Shown one piece after another: positions 16,508-24,750 of a stretch of DNA of 64,000 nt. Position 1 is the first letter of the stretch. Every line of letters starts with the position of its first letter. The notes under the pieces were generated by a model. The model worked only from the letters and a program-made list of their open reading frames with translations. It did no database searches and was not told where the DNA came from. A program made the translations under genes and the position numbers. Source of the stretch: Streptomyces sp. CC208A (GTDB lineage: Bacteria > Actinomycetota > Actinomycetes > Streptomycetales > Streptomycetaceae); the NCBI RefSeq assembly GCF_030010625.1, contig NZ_JASCXN010000031.1, positions 1 through 64,000 on the forward strand, given 5' to 3'.

Positions 16508-17315
16508 AGGTGAACCCTCCGTACTGCTCGACGGCGGCGGCGATCTCCTCCGCGACGGAGGCGCGGCTGTCCCCGTTGACCGGCGTCGGGCCCTCGTGCT
16601 CGTCGGTCGAGGTGATCCGCCAGCCGTTCGTGGTCCAGCTGAGCCGCTGGGTGCTGGTGAACCAGGCGGAGGTGACCGGCTTGGTGGAGCCCTTTCCCGC
16701 GAGGCCGGTGAGGTTGACGTACCAGACCTCGACGGTGGCCTTGTCGCCGGAGTACGCGGTGACCTGGGTGCCGATCGGGACGGTGCGGGCGACGAAGGTG
16801 AGGCCGGCGGGTGCGGTGCCGTCCGGTTCGAGTCCGGCGCTCGCCATGAGGGCGGGGGAGTACGAGTCGTCGTACCGCTTCAGGAGTCCGTCGACGACCT
16901 CGGGGGCGTAGACCGCGCGGACGACGGCTTCGCGGGGGCCCTTCTGGAACATGTCCGTGGAGCCCAGGGCCACCGCGTAGTTGGCGGCGGCGGACTGGGC
17001 GCCCTGTTCGTCGTGGGCGTAGCCGGTGGGGACGGTGCCGTCGGTGCCGGTGACCGGGCGGGTGCCGGTGGGGGCGGTGGCGGCGCGGCCGGGGGCGTCG
17101 GAGGAGGGGGACGTGTCCGCCGGGTCGCCGCCGCGGTTGGCGAAGGCGATGGCGGCCACGAGCAGCACCACCACGCCCACGGCCGTGAGCAGGGAGCGGG
17201 AGCCGCGGGCGGGGCGGCGGGTGCCGCCGTGGACGTCACCGGTGTTGCCCTCGGGCAGGCGGGTACGGGTCTGGCCCGAGCCGCCGTAGCCGTCGTGCTC
17301 GTCGCCGGGACTCAT
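16497..17315 (-). CDS. TcpC/VirB8-like bitopic membrane protein
   Basis: 272 aa from ATG 17315. A charged cytoplasmic N-terminus (about 40 residues) leads into one membrane helix (LLTAVGVVVLLVAAIAFA), a Ser/Thr/Pro/Gly-rich linker, and an extracytoplasmic domain (residues about 100-272) with AVALGSTDMF, VEVWYVNLTGL and WRITST. A single helix followed by an NTF2-like domain is the layout of TcpC/VirB8 conjugation proteins. Sequence resemblance alone is weak; the context between pilin-like and VirB6-like genes supports the call. Confidence 0.7.
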   Translation of the reverse strand: MSPGDEHDGYGGSGQTRTRLPEGNTGDVHGGTRRPARGSRSLLTAVGVVVLLVAAIAFANRGGDPADTSPSSDAPGRAATAPTGTRPVTGTDGTVPTGYAHDEQGAQSAAANYAVALGSTDMFQKGPREAVVRAVYAPEVVDGLLKRYDDSYSPALMASAGLEPDGTAPAGLTFVARTVPIGTQVTAYSGDKATVEVWYVNLTGLAGKGSTKPVTSAWFTSTQRLSWTTNGWRITSTDEHEGPTPVNGDSRASVAEEIAAAVEQYGGFTYAR

Positions 17316-17408
17316 GCCGGGTACGCCCCCTCATTCGTTCGCGGGTACGACAGTGCTGCTGGCCGACCACCCGTCAGGAGGGTCGGGGGGTGCCTCGGTG
17401 AGGCGGGG

Positions 17409-17717
17409 TCAGATCGCCATTCCGTAGACGATGGTGAAGAGGGTTCCGAGGGAGCCGATGATGAAGACGCCGGTGAGGCCGGCCACGATGAGGCCCTTGC
17501 CCTGTTCGGCGCTGAAGGTGTCGCGAAGCGCGGTCGCGCCGATGCGCTGTTTCGCCGCTCCCCAGATGGCGATGCCGAGGCAGAGCAGGATGGCCACGGC
17601 CATCACGACCTCGATCATGATCTTCGCTTCGGCGCCCAGGCTCCCGAAAGGACCCCAGTTCGGGGCGATTCCACCGATGATGGTGGTGATGTCGCCCTTC
17701 TCGGCCGCCAGGTACAT
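17409..17717 (-). CDS. Small two-helix membrane protein, VirB2/pilin-like
   Basis: 102 aa from ATG 17717 (MYLAAEKGD); the open frame extends further but lacks a ribosome site, whereas GGTGAG precedes this ATG. Two hydrophobic helices (MIEVVMAVAILLCLGIAIWG and GLIVAGLTGVFIIGSLGTLF) are separated by a short basic loop (AAKQRIGATALRD). Size, topology and first position in the operon match VirB2/TrbC-like subunits. There is no classical cleavable signal peptide. The pilin role is inferred. Confidence 0.65.
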   Translation of the reverse strand: MYLAAEKGDITTIIGGIAPNWGPFGSLGAEAKIMIEVVMAVAILLCLGIAIWGAAKQRIGATALRDTFSAEQGKGLIVAGLTGVFIIGSLGTLFTIVYGMAI

Positions 17718-17910
17718 ATAACTCACCGCCCCTGTCGGGTCGTTGGTCACCCCTGCCGGACGGCATGGGGCATCGCCACTATCTTCGCTGATGAAACCGC
17801 TCGCGTGTGACGGCTTGACGGCTCTCTTTACCCGATCCCCGCACACTTGACCGATCTGACCGTCTTGACCTGCGGCGGTACGGCCGGATTCCATGCGAAG
17901 AAGCGTATGG

Positions 17911-17923
17911 TCACTCTGTGTAT
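17911..17923 (-). promoter_or_regulatory. Candidate BldD box upstream of the secretion-like operon
   Basis: On the minus strand the sequence ATACACAGAGTGA fits the published BldD consensus core ACNCNGNGTNA at every fixed core position. It lies about 195 bases before the pilin-like start codon, in the only sizeable gap upstream of the operon (17718-18059). That gap of 342 bases otherwise shows no gene. Confidence 0.45.
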
Positions 17924-18059
17924 CACGGGGGGTGACTCCGGGCAATGATTGTCGTTGTTGCACTCTTGGGGCCGCGTCCGCGTGGGGATCGCCGGTACGC
18001 CCGCGCGGCGTGGGCGTGGGTGTGGGCGTACCGGCCCGGCTCCCGCCGTCCCGTGTCCG

Positions 18060-18848
18060 TCAGTCCCCGGTGTAGCGGGCGTCGACGCGGCTGATCTCGC
18101 GGAGGCTCGTCCCCTCCACGCGGTAGACGCTGGTGCGCGTCACGGTGTGGGCCACCGGCGGGTCGGTGTCGTGTCGGGTGTGGTAGACCACGGCCACGTT
18201 GGGGCCCCTCACCGTGAGGGCGACCACCGGGTTGCGGTCGCCGAGGGACAGGGTGGCGGCGGGGACCGGGGTGCCGTGGTCGTTGCGCCAGACGACCACG
18301 GTGTAGAACCGGCCCGTGCCCTCCGGGGTGATCTTCACGACGCCCACGGCGTCGGCCGCGGCGTCCCCGACGAGCCGGCCCGTCGCGCACTCGGGCTCCA
18401 CCAGGTCGACCCGGACGCCGTCCTCGCCCGCCCAGTGGCCGTCGGTCAGCCGCATGGAGTCGCGCGGGTGGTCGGGCAGCTTGACGAGGGCGGTCTGCAG
18501 CTGGGCGTTCCGGAGCTGATCGCACGTCAGGGCCGCCGAGGAGCCCGGAGAGTCCGAAGAGCCCGGAGCGGGTGCGGCCGACGTCGGCACGGCGGTCGGA
18601 GTCGGCGCGGCGGTCGGAGTCGGCGCGGCGGTCGGAGTGTGCGGGGCGGTCGGGGTGTGCGGGGTCGTCGGGGTCGCGCTTCCCGTCGGGGTTCCCGCTC
18701 CTGACGGGTCTTCGGCCGCTCCTTCGTCCGGGCCGCATCCGGCCAGCAGGCCCACGGCCAGTGCCGCCGCCAGGCCCGTGGCGGCCGGCCGCGCCGCGCG
18801 TGCGGGATGTCTTGTTCTCGTGGTTCCGGTGATTCCCCTGCGTGTCAT
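18060..18848 (-). CDS. Lipoprotein with Thr/Pro repeat linker
   Basis: 262 aa from ATG 18848 (AGGGGTAGGGAC just upstream). The signal peptide ends in a lipobox, AVGLLAGCG, so the mature protein starts with a lipid-anchored Cys near residue 41. A linker of repeated PTAxHTP/PTAAPTP units (about residues 60-100) leads to a globular C-terminal domain with two Cys (LTCDQLRNAQ and PECATGR). It faces the transglycosylase gene divergently and lies next to the secretion operon promoter. No named domain recognised. Function unknown; a role in the envelope assembly is possible. Confidence 0.8.
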   Translation of the reverse strand: MTRRGITGTTRTRHPARAARPAATGLAAALAVGLLAGCGPDEGAAEDPSGAGTPTGSATPTTPHTPTAPHTPTAAPTPTAAPTPTAVPTSAAPAPGSSDSPGSSAALTCDQLRNAQLQTALVKLPDHPRDSMRLTDGHWAGEDGVRVDLVEPECATGRLVGDAAADAVGVVKITPEGTGRFYTVVVWRNDHGTPVPAATLSLGDRNPVVALTVRGPNVAVVYHTRHDTDPPVAHTVTRTSVYRVEGTSLREISRVDARYTGD

Positions 18849-19027
18849 GTCCCTACCCCTGTGCCGACGGATCCCGAGGTGCGGTGCGGGAGCGGAGACG
18901 TACGGCCGGCCGATCGCGGTTGCGGAGGATTGTCCGAAACGTGTAACGGCGGGCCCACCCCGTCCGGCGGGCGCCCCGCCTAGACTTGTCCCCCGGTGGA
19001 CTGCCATGGGCCGAGGGGTGGTTGACG

Positions 19028-20062
19028 GTGCGTAGGGCGGGCAAGGCGTGGCTGCTGGCCGGCGGGGCCTTCGGGCTCTGTGCCGGGTTCCTGGCCCTGC
19101 TCCTGATCGGTACGTACGCGGCGGCGGCCGGCTTCCTCGGCGGCGCGGGCTCGGCGGCGACCGGCACGGTGGCGCTGGCCAAGGGCGCGGTTCCGGCGAA
19201 GTACCAGGGGCTCGTCCAGCGCTGGGGCAACCTCTGCCCGGAGATCAACCCGGCACTGCTCGCGGCGCAGCTCTACCAGGAGAGCGGCTGGAACCCGCGG
19301 GCGGTGTCGCCGGCGGACGCGCGGGGCATCGCGCAGTTCATCCCCGGCACCTGGGCGACCCACGGCGTCGACGGGGACGGCGACGGCGACAAGGACATCT
19401 GGGACCCGGCGGACGCGATCCCGTCGGCCGCCTCGTACGACTGCGCGCTGGCCCGTTACGTGAAGAACGTGCCGGGCGACCCGGTCAGCAACATGCTGGC
19501 GGCGTACAACGCGGGCGCGTACCGGGTCATCCAGTACCGGGGCGTCCCGCCGTACAGCGAGACGCAGAACTACGTGCGGATCATCCGCTCGCTGGAGAAG
19601 AGCTTCGCCCGTCCGCAGGGCCGGGTCGCGCCCTCGCAGCAGGCGGCGGGCGCGATCCACTACGCGCAGGGCAAGCTGGGGACCCCGTACCTGTGGGGCG
19701 GTACGGGCACGGCGGCGCAGGGCGGCCGGTTCGACTGCTCGGGCCTGACCCAGGCCGCGTACCGCTCGGTGGGGATCGAGCTGCCGCGCGTGGCCAACGA
19801 CCAGTACAACGCGGGGCCCCACCCGAACCGGGACGAACTGCTCCCCGGCGACCTCGTCTTCTTCTCCGACGACCTGACGAACTCGCGGGCGATCCGTCAC
19901 GTCGGCATCTACGTGGGCGGCGGCTACATGATCGACGCGCCGCGGACCGGGGCGGTGATCCGCTTCGACCGGATCGACACACCCGACTACTTCGGGGCGA
20001 CCCGGGTCACGAAGGACGGTGCCGCCGCCCTCCCCACCCGTTCCCCCGGCGCGCAGGCGTGA
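19028..20062 (+). CDS. Lytic transglycosylase-NlpC/P60 peptidoglycan hydrolase
   Basis: 344 aa from GTG 19028, preceded by GAGGGGTGG (TTG 19022 is an alternative). A single N-terminal membrane helix (AWLLAGGAFGLCAGFLALLL) anchors an SLT domain (catalytic E in YQESGWNPRAVS, then GIAQFIPGTW and NMLAAYNAGAYRV) and a C-terminal NlpC/P60 endopeptidase (C in FDCSGLTQAAY, H in RHVGIYVGGG). This double-cutter domain order is typical of VirB1-like enzymes of Gram-positive conjugation machines. Its position, divergent from and beside the type IV-like operon, fits local opening of the cell wall for the apparatus. Confidence 0.9.
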   Translation: MRRAGKAWLLAGGAFGLCAGFLALLLIGTYAAAAGFLGGAGSAATGTVALAKGAVPAKYQGLVQRWGNLCPEINPALLAAQLYQESGWNPRAVSPADARGIAQFIPGTWATHGVDGDGDGDKDIWDPADAIPSAASYDCALARYVKNVPGDPVSNMLAAYNAGAYRVIQYRGVPPYSETQNYVRIIRSLEKSFARPQGRVAPSQQAAGAIHYAQGKLGTPYLWGGTGTAAQGGRFDCSGLTQAAYRSVGIELPRVANDQYNAGPHPNRDELLPGDLVFFSDDLTNSRAIRHVGIYVGGGYMIDAPRTGAVIRFDRIDTPDYFGATRVTKDGAAALPTRSPGAQA

Positions 20063-20186
20063 ACTGACGGTCCGCCCGGCCGGAACTCTCCGTCAGGCGC
20101 AGGCCCTGAGCTGCGGGGCGGCGTCACTCTTCGGTAACGTCGGCATGATCCACCGGAGACAGCGGAACGTGTGCCTCAGCGGGTTC

Positions 20187-20204
20187 GTTCCCCCTTCGGG
20201 GAAC
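20187..20204. terminator. Hairpin after the transglycosylase gene
   Basis: GTTCCCC (20187-20193) pairs with GGGGAAC (20198-20204) around a CTTC loop, 125 bases beyond the stop codon. Just after it is a perfect 10-bp tandem duplication, ACGCATCACC (20211-20230), of no obvious function. Confidence 0.5.
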
Positions 20205-20317
20205 CCGACCACGCATCACCACGCATCACCACCACGTACCGCCACGCACGACGATGTCCGACCACGCCTGACCACGGGGGTTGGAAGCCGGCACACGAGA
20301 GCAAGGGACCGCGGCAG

Positions 20318-21049
20318 ATGGCTGAACTCGCATCGGACGGTTCGAGTCCGGATGTCGGCCTGCTGTACGACATCAACGGGCTCGCCCGGGACGCTCCCCC
20401 GTGGTCCGACCGGGCCATGGCGTTCATCGGCGAGTACGGCATCCTGCTCGGGATGGTCCTCGTCGTGCTCTGGTGCTGGTGGAGCGTCCGCCGGCGCGGC
20501 ACCCCCGCCGACTCCGCCTCGGCCGTCGCCGCGCTCGTCTGGGCCCCGCTCGCGGCCGGGCTCGCCCTCCTGGTGAACATCCCCATCCGCGGCTTCGTCG
20601 AGCGCCCCCGCCCCTTCGTCGACCACGAGGGCCTGGAGGTGCTCGTCGCGGGCAAGACGGACTTCTCCTTCGTCAGCGACCACGCCACGATGGCGATGGC
20701 GATCGCCGTCGCCGTCTTCGTCGCCGACCGCCGCTTCGGCCTCGCCGCCATCGGCCTCGCCCTCGCCGAGGGCTTCGCCCGCGTCTACATGGGCGTCCAC
20801 TACCCGACCGACGTCATCGGCGGCCTCGCCCTCGGCACCGCCGTGACGCTGCTCCTCGCCCCGCTGACGCTGGCGCTGCTCACCCCGCTGGTCTCCGCCG
20901 TCGGCCGCTCGCGCCGCGGCGCACGGCTCGTCCGCTCCCGCCGGGCCGACGCCCCCGCGGACACCCGGCCCGAGACGATCGGCCTCCCCGAGCCCCGCCT
21001 CGGCGGCCCCGCCGAGGACGGCCGGGGAGAGAAGGACCTCGCCGCCTAG
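20318..21049 (+). CDS. PAP2-family membrane phosphatase
   Basis: 243 aa from ATG 20318 (AAGGGA upstream). Several membrane helices surround the phosphatase signature: the first motif reads RGFVERPRPF (Arg where Lys is usual), the second SDHATMAMA (SDH in place of SGH), and the third ARVYMGVHYPTDVIGG with the catalytic His and the Asp. Such enzymes dephosphorylate undecaprenyl pyrophosphate or phosphatidic acid at the membrane. The 60-residue basic C-terminal tail is cytoplasmic and disordered. Substrate cannot be decided from sequence. Confidence 0.9.
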   Translation: MAELASDGSSPDVGLLYDINGLARDAPPWSDRAMAFIGEYGILLGMVLVVLWCWWSVRRRGTPADSASAVAALVWAPLAAGLALLVNIPIRGFVERPRPFVDHEGLEVLVAGKTDFSFVSDHATMAMAIAVAVFVADRRFGLAAIGLALAEGFARVYMGVHYPTDVIGGLALGTAVTLLLAPLTLALLTPLVSAVGRSRRGARLVRSRRADAPADTRPETIGLPEPRLGGPAEDGRGEKDLAA

Positions 21050-21059
21050 GGACGTACCT

Positions 21060-21236
21060 CTAGGGACGTGTCTCCTGGTGCTCCTCCGCGCCGAGGTGCT
21101 CGGTGGCGTCCGTGCGGGCGCGGTCGCGGGAGCGGCGGGCCGGGCCCGTCCAGCCGCAGGTGCAGCGGGCCAGCGCGAAAGAGCCGCGCTCCGTGGTCGT
21201 CGTGTGGTGCGGGCTGGGCGCGGGCTGCTCGGACAC
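21060..21236 (-). CDS. Small CxC protein, conserved-type hypothetical
   Basis: 58 aa from GTG 21236 (VSEQPAPSPHH), with a weak GGTGGGG ribosome site; a longer 75-aa reading from ATG 21284 is possible. The centre SFALARCTCGWTGPARRSRDRA carries a CxC pair in a short half-zinc-ribbon-like context. The protein is highly polar. It converges on the PAP2 gene, ending 10 bases after it. No function known to me. Confidence 0.6.
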   Translation of the reverse strand: MSEQPAPSPHHTTTTERGSFALARCTCGWTGPARRSRDRARTDATEHLGAEEHQETRP

Positions 21237-21319
21237 GTCCCCACCGTACTGCGCGTGACGGCTCGCCCGTGCCGTCGTTATCCGCATCGGGAATCCTGGC
21301 TCTTGGGGGTTGACGGGCG

Positions 21320-22147
21320 ATGGTGGAGCAGCGGTACGGGCGTCCGCGCGGGCTCGGCGGCGGCGCGCTCGCCGTCACCGCCTCCCTGGTCGCCGCGGCG
21401 GTCACCGGGTGTGCCGCGGCCGAGCAGGCGCGGCCGCTGCCCGACCCGGGCGGTGCCGTGCGGGGCGCCGCCGACGCCCTGGTCAGGGCCGGCACCTCCA
21501 AGGCGTCGACCGCGATGGAGATGGCCTCCGGCGGGACCCGCGTCACCATCCGCGGCGAGGGCGGCTACGACTTCCGCCGCCGCACCGGCCGGCTCCAGGT
21601 GGTGCTCCCCAAGGACGCGGCCGGCACCAGCGAGCACCGGCCGATCACCGAGCTGCTCACCCCCGGCGCGCTCTACATGAAGAACCGCGGCGCCGGCGTC
21701 CCCGCCGACAAGTGGGTACGGGTCGACACCACCACCCTCGACGACGGCAATCTGGTCACCGGCGGGGCCACCGACCCCGGCGCGGCGGCCGAGCTGCTGC
21801 GCGGGGCGCGGGACGTGACGTACGTGGGGGAGACGGAGCTCGCGGGCGTGAAGGTCCGGCACTACCGGGGCGTCGCCGACATCGGCGCGGCGGCCCGGGT
21901 CGCCGCACCGCAGCTGCGGGGCTCGCTCGCCGCGGCGGCGAAAGGGTTCTCCGTGGACACGGTGCCCTTCGACGCGTATCTCGACGGGGACGGGCGGCTG
22001 CGGAAGGTCCGCCACCAGTTCAGCTTCAGCAACCAGGGGCAGACGGTGGCCGTCGCCTCGACGACGCTGCTCTACGGCTTCGGGACGCGGGTCGAGGTGA
22101 CGCTGCCGGAGGGGCGGGACATCTACGCGGGCAAGGTCGAGATCTGA
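21320..22147 (+). CDS. LppX/LolA-like lipoprotein
   Basis: 275 aa from ATG 21320. The signal peptide ends in the lipobox AAVTGCAA (Cys near residue 31). The mature region is a beta-rich domain (VTIRGEGGYDF, LQVVLPKDA, VTYVGETELAGVKVRHYRG, AYLDGDGRLRKVRHQFSF) resembling LppX/LprAFG-type lipoproteins with a half-barrel that carries lipids. The similarity is by pattern only. It is a single gene followed by a short ORF. Confidence 0.75.
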   Translation: MVEQRYGRPRGLGGGALAVTASLVAAAVTGCAAAEQARPLPDPGGAVRGAADALVRAGTSKASTAMEMASGGTRVTIRGEGGYDFRRRTGRLQVVLPKDAAGTSEHRPITELLTPGALYMKNRGAGVPADKWVRVDTTTLDDGNLVTGGATDPGAAAELLRGARDVTYVGETELAGVKVRHYRGVADIGAAARVAAPQLRGSLAAAAKGFSVDTVPFDAYLDGDGRLRKVRHQFSFSNQGQTVAVASTTLLYGFGTRVEVTLPEGRDIYAGKVEI

Positions 22148-22270
22148 CGCGCCGCCCCCGGTGGACGGGGGCGGGCCACCGGCAAATGGTCCGTCCGTGT
22201 CATGCGCGGTACGTGGCTCGATCCCTACGCTGGGACACCGACTCCGGCAGACTCCGGCAGGAAGAGGTGA

Positions 22271-22444
22271 ATGCGCGTGGCCCCGCTCGGTACCGCGACC
22301 GTGACCGCCGACCCCGACCGCGTCGCCCTCGCCGAGATAGAGCTGTGCGGCGAGCTGATCATCGCCGCTTCGGCCGCGGACGGGGAACGGCTCAGTGCCG
22401 ACCTGATCGACGAGGTGCTGCGGGTCGAACCGGCCGGCCCCTGA
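22271..22444 (+). CDS. 57-aa conserved-type small protein
   Basis: ATG 22271 follows an excellent ribosome site (AGGAAGAGGTGA). The frame encodes 57 residues (MRVAPLGTATVTADPDRV ... LIDEVLRVEPAGP), acidic and soluble, with one Cys in AEIELCGELIIAASA. It ends 9 bases before the end of convergent csoR. Codon third positions are strongly G/C, supporting a real gene. Function unknown; proximity to csoR may be chance. Confidence 0.7.
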   Translation: MRVAPLGTATVTADPDRVALAEIELCGELIIAASAADGERLSADLIDEVLRVEPAGP

Positions 22445-22453
22445 ACCGTCGGC

Positions 22454-22807
22454 TCAGGTGCGGAGCATCCGGCCGATCGCCTTGGTGGCCTCCTCGACCT
22501 TGGCGTCGAGGTCGCCGCCGTGGGCCGACGCGTCCGCCACGCAGTGCCGCAGGTGCTCCTCCAGGAGCTGGAGGGCGAAGGACTGCAGCGCCTTCGTGGA
22601 GGCCGAGACCTGGGTGAGTATGTCGATGCAGTAGACGTCCTCGTCGACCATCCGCTGGAGGCCGCGGATCTGGCCCTCGATCCGCCGCAGCCGCTTGAGG
22701 TGCTCGTCCTTCTGCTTGTGGTAGCCGTGCACCCCGTGCGCGTGGTCGGCCGGCCCGACGGCCTCGACGGCCTCGGGGGTGACCTGGTCCGTCTCGGTGG
22801 TCGTCAT
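22454..22807 (-). CDS. csoR: CsoR copper-sensing repressor
   Basis: 117 aa from ATG 22807. All-helical DUF156 repressor with the Cys-His-Cys metal site: C in DEDVYCIDILTQ, H and C in EEHLRHCV. The N-terminal helix LKRLRRIEGQIRGLQRMV carries the basic DNA-contact residues. It would bind Cu(I) and release DNA. A candidate operator lies 32 bases upstream of the start, so autoregulation is expected. The His-rich N-terminal segment (HAHGVHGYHKQKDEH) is longer than in minimal family members. No copper ATPase or chaperone gene is adjacent. Confidence 0.93.
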   Translation of the reverse strand: MTTTETDQVTPEAVEAVGPADHAHGVHGYHKQKDEHLKRLRRIEGQIRGLQRMVDEDVYCIDILTQVSASTKALQSFALQLLEEHLRHCVADASAHGGDLDAKVEEATKAIGRMLRT

Positions 22808-22838
22808 CGCGTCCTCCCGTTGTCCAGATAAGGGGGTG

Positions 22839-22857
22839 TATACCCCTCGTGGGTATA
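22839..22857. promoter_or_regulatory. CsoR operator
   Basis: TATACCC-CTCGT-GGGTATA, a perfect 7-bp inverted repeat with a 5-bp spacer, in the csoR/DUF47 intergenic region. The preceding AGGGGGTGTATACCCCT forms a second, overlapping G/C-tract inverted repeat, typical of CsoR sites. It also lies 146 bases upstream of the divergent DUF47-pit genes. A CCCCGC/GCGGGG hairpin around 22868-22885 separates the two. Confidence 0.8.
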
Positions 22858-23003
22858 TGGTACCGATCCCCGCCGTTTGCGGGGCGGGGTCTCGTGCGGC
22901 TCACTGTGCCTGATGGGCGACACTGAGAGGACGCCGGTTAGCCGTGGCCGGACGATGCGCCTAGCATCAGCCTGACCGAAACCCAGCACCCCGAGGACCT
23001 CAC

Positions 23004-23624
23004 GTGCGATTTCGTCTGACCCCCAGGGAGACGAGTTTCTACGACATGTTCGCCGCGTCCGCGGACAACATCGTCACGGGCTCGAAGCTCCTGATGGAAC
23101 TGCTCGGAGCGGAGCCTTCCGCCCGGGCCGAGATCGCGGAGCGGATGCGGGCAGCGGAGCACGCCGGTGACGACGCCACCCACGCGATCTTCCACCAGTT
23201 GAACTCCTCCTTCATCACGCCGTTCGACCGTGAGGACATCTACTCCCTCGCCTCGTCCCTCGACGACATCATGGACTTCATGGAGGAGGCCGTCGACCTG
23301 GTCGTCCTCTACAACATCGAGGAACTGCCCAAGGGCGTCGAGCAGCAGATCGAGGTCCTGGCCCGGGCGGCGGAGCTGACCGCCGAGGCGATGCCGAACC
23401 TGCGGACGATGGAGGACCTCACCGAGTACTGGATCGAGGTCAACCGGCTGGAGAACCAGGCCGACCAGATCCACCGCAAGCTGCTCGCCCACCTCTTCAA
23501 CGGCAAGTACGACGCCATCGAGGTGCTGAAGCTCAAGCAGATCGTGGATGTGCTCGAAGAGGCGGCCGACGCCTTCGAGCACGTGGCCAACACGGTGGAG
23601 ACCATCGCGGTCAAGGAGTCCTGA
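23004..23624 (+). CDS. DUF47/PhoU-like partner of the Pit phosphate transporter
   Basis: 206 aa from GTG 23004. It is a helical PhoU-like protein (DUF47): FYDMFAASADNIVTGSKLL, ERMRAAEHAGDDATHAIFHQLN with the E..D/H metal-site pattern, FDREDIYSLASSLDDIMDF, and a second repeat RLENQADQIHRKLLAHLF. Members regulate the low-affinity phosphate transporter encoded next door. The pit gene begins 6 bases after its stop, so the two form an operon. Confidence 0.9.
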   Translation: MRFRLTPRETSFYDMFAASADNIVTGSKLLMELLGAEPSARAEIAERMRAAEHAGDDATHAIFHQLNSSFITPFDREDIYSLASSLDDIMDFMEEAVDLVVLYNIEELPKGVEQQIEVLARAAELTAEAMPNLRTMEDLTEYWIEVNRLENQADQIHRKLLAHLFNGKYDAIEVLKLKQIVDVLEEAADAFEHVANTVETIAVKES

Positions 23625-23630
23625 GGCTTC

Positions 23631-24629
23631 GTGGACACCTTCGCCCTGATCGTGACCATCGGCGTCGCGCTCGGTTTCACGTACACCAACGGCTTCCACG
23701 ACTCCGCCAACGCGATCGCGACCTCGGTGTCGACGCGGGCGCTGACCCCGCGCGCGGCCCTCGCGATGGCGGCGGTCATGAACCTCGCGGGCGCCTTCCT
23801 GGGCCAGGGGGTCGCCAAGACCGTCAGCGAGGGGATCATCGAGACCCCGACCGGCGACAAGGGGATGGGCATCCTCTTCGCCGCGCTCGTCGGCGCGATC
23901 ATCTGGAACCTGGTCACCTGGTACTTCGGCCTGCCGTCCTCCTCCTCGCACGCCCTGTTCGGCGGCATGGTGGGCGCGGCGCTGGCCGGTGGCACCGAGG
24001 TGATCTGGGGAGGTGTGGTCGACAAGATCGTCATCCCGATGTTCGTCTCGCCGGTCGTCGGTCTGCTCGCCGGTTACCTGGTCATGTGCCTGATCATGTG
24101 GATCTTCCGCAAGGCCAACCCGCACAAGACCAAGCGGGGCTTCCGCATCGCGCAGACGGTGTCGGCGGCCGGCATGGCGCTCGGTCACGGCCTCCAGGAC
24201 GCCCAGAAGACGATGGGCATCGTGGTGATGGCCCTGGTCATCGCGGATGTGGAGCAGCCGAACAGCGAGATCCCGGTGTGGGTGAAGATCTCCTGTGCCG
24301 TGATGCTCTCGCTCGGTACGTACGCGGGCGGCTGGCGCATCATGAGGACCCTCGGCCGCAAGATCATCGAGCTGGACCCGCCGCAGGGCTTCGCGGCCGA
24401 GACCACCGGCGCGTCGATCATGTTCGGCTCGGCGTTCCTCTTCCACGCGCCGATCTCGACGACGCACGTCATCACCTCCTCGATCATGGGCGTGGGCGCG
24501 ACGAAGCGGATCAACGCGGTGCGGTGGGGTGTCGCCAAGAACATCGTGATGGGCTGGTTCATCACCATGCCGGCGGCGGCGCTGGCCGCCGCACTGAGCT
24601 ACTACGTGGTGCGGCTGCTCTTCGGCTGA
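23631..24629 (+). CDS. pitH2: PiT-family inorganic phosphate transporter
   Basis: 332 aa from GTG 23631. About ten membrane helices. The duplicated PiT signature is visible: YTNGFHDSANAIATSVSTRAL near the N-terminus and GSAFLFHAPISTTHVITSSIMGVG with GATKRINAVRWGVAKNIV near the C-terminus. It catalyses low-affinity proton- or cation-coupled phosphate uptake. The gene symbol follows the S. coelicolor homologue at the equivalent locus and is from memory. The last 29 bases including the stop codon are duplicated 82 bases downstream. Confidence 0.9.
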   Translation: MDTFALIVTIGVALGFTYTNGFHDSANAIATSVSTRALTPRAALAMAAVMNLAGAFLGQGVAKTVSEGIIETPTGDKGMGILFAALVGAIIWNLVTWYFGLPSSSSHALFGGMVGAALAGGTEVIWGGVVDKIVIPMFVSPVVGLLAGYLVMCLIMWIFRKANPHKTKRGFRIAQTVSAAGMALGHGLQDAQKTMGIVVMALVIADVEQPNSEIPVWVKISCAVMLSLGTYAGGWRIMRTLGRKIIELDPPQGFAAETTGASIMFGSAFLFHAPISTTHVITSSIMGVGATKRINAVRWGVAKNIVMGWFITMPAAALAAALSYYVVRLLFG

Positions 24630-24633
24630 CGGG
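24605..24633. repeat. 29-bp direct repeat, first copy (3' end of pit gene)
   Basis: The 29 bases spanning the last codons and TGA stop of the pit gene recur without mismatch at 24687-24715, 82 bases downstream (start to start). The second copy lies in non-coding DNA between two hairpins. Confidence 0.93.
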
Positions 24634-24659
24634 CGTCACCGTCCGGTTTCGCCGGGGGT

Positions 24660-24677
24660 CCGGGGGTTGTCCCCCGG
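24660..24677. terminator. CCGGGGG/CCCCCGG hairpin after pit
   Basis: CCGGGGG-TTGT-CCCCCGG, 7-bp perfect stem with a four-base loop, 31 bases after the pit stop codon and inside the interval between the two 29-bp repeats. Confidence 0.6.
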
Positions 24678-24750
24678 GGGATGCGGCGTGGTGCGGCTGC
24701 TCTTCGGCTGACGGGTGCCGGTGGCCGACGGCAGGCGCCCGAACGTGGTT

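Noticed and set aside
18849..19027. ydaO-type riboswitch before the wall hydrolase
   Set aside because: Several Streptomyces wall lytic enzymes have one, but only about 180 bases lie here and I could not recognise conserved riboswitch elements.
23309..24467. Minus-strand frames inside the DUF47 and pit genes
   Set aside because: Shadows of two genes with clear family features on the plus strand.
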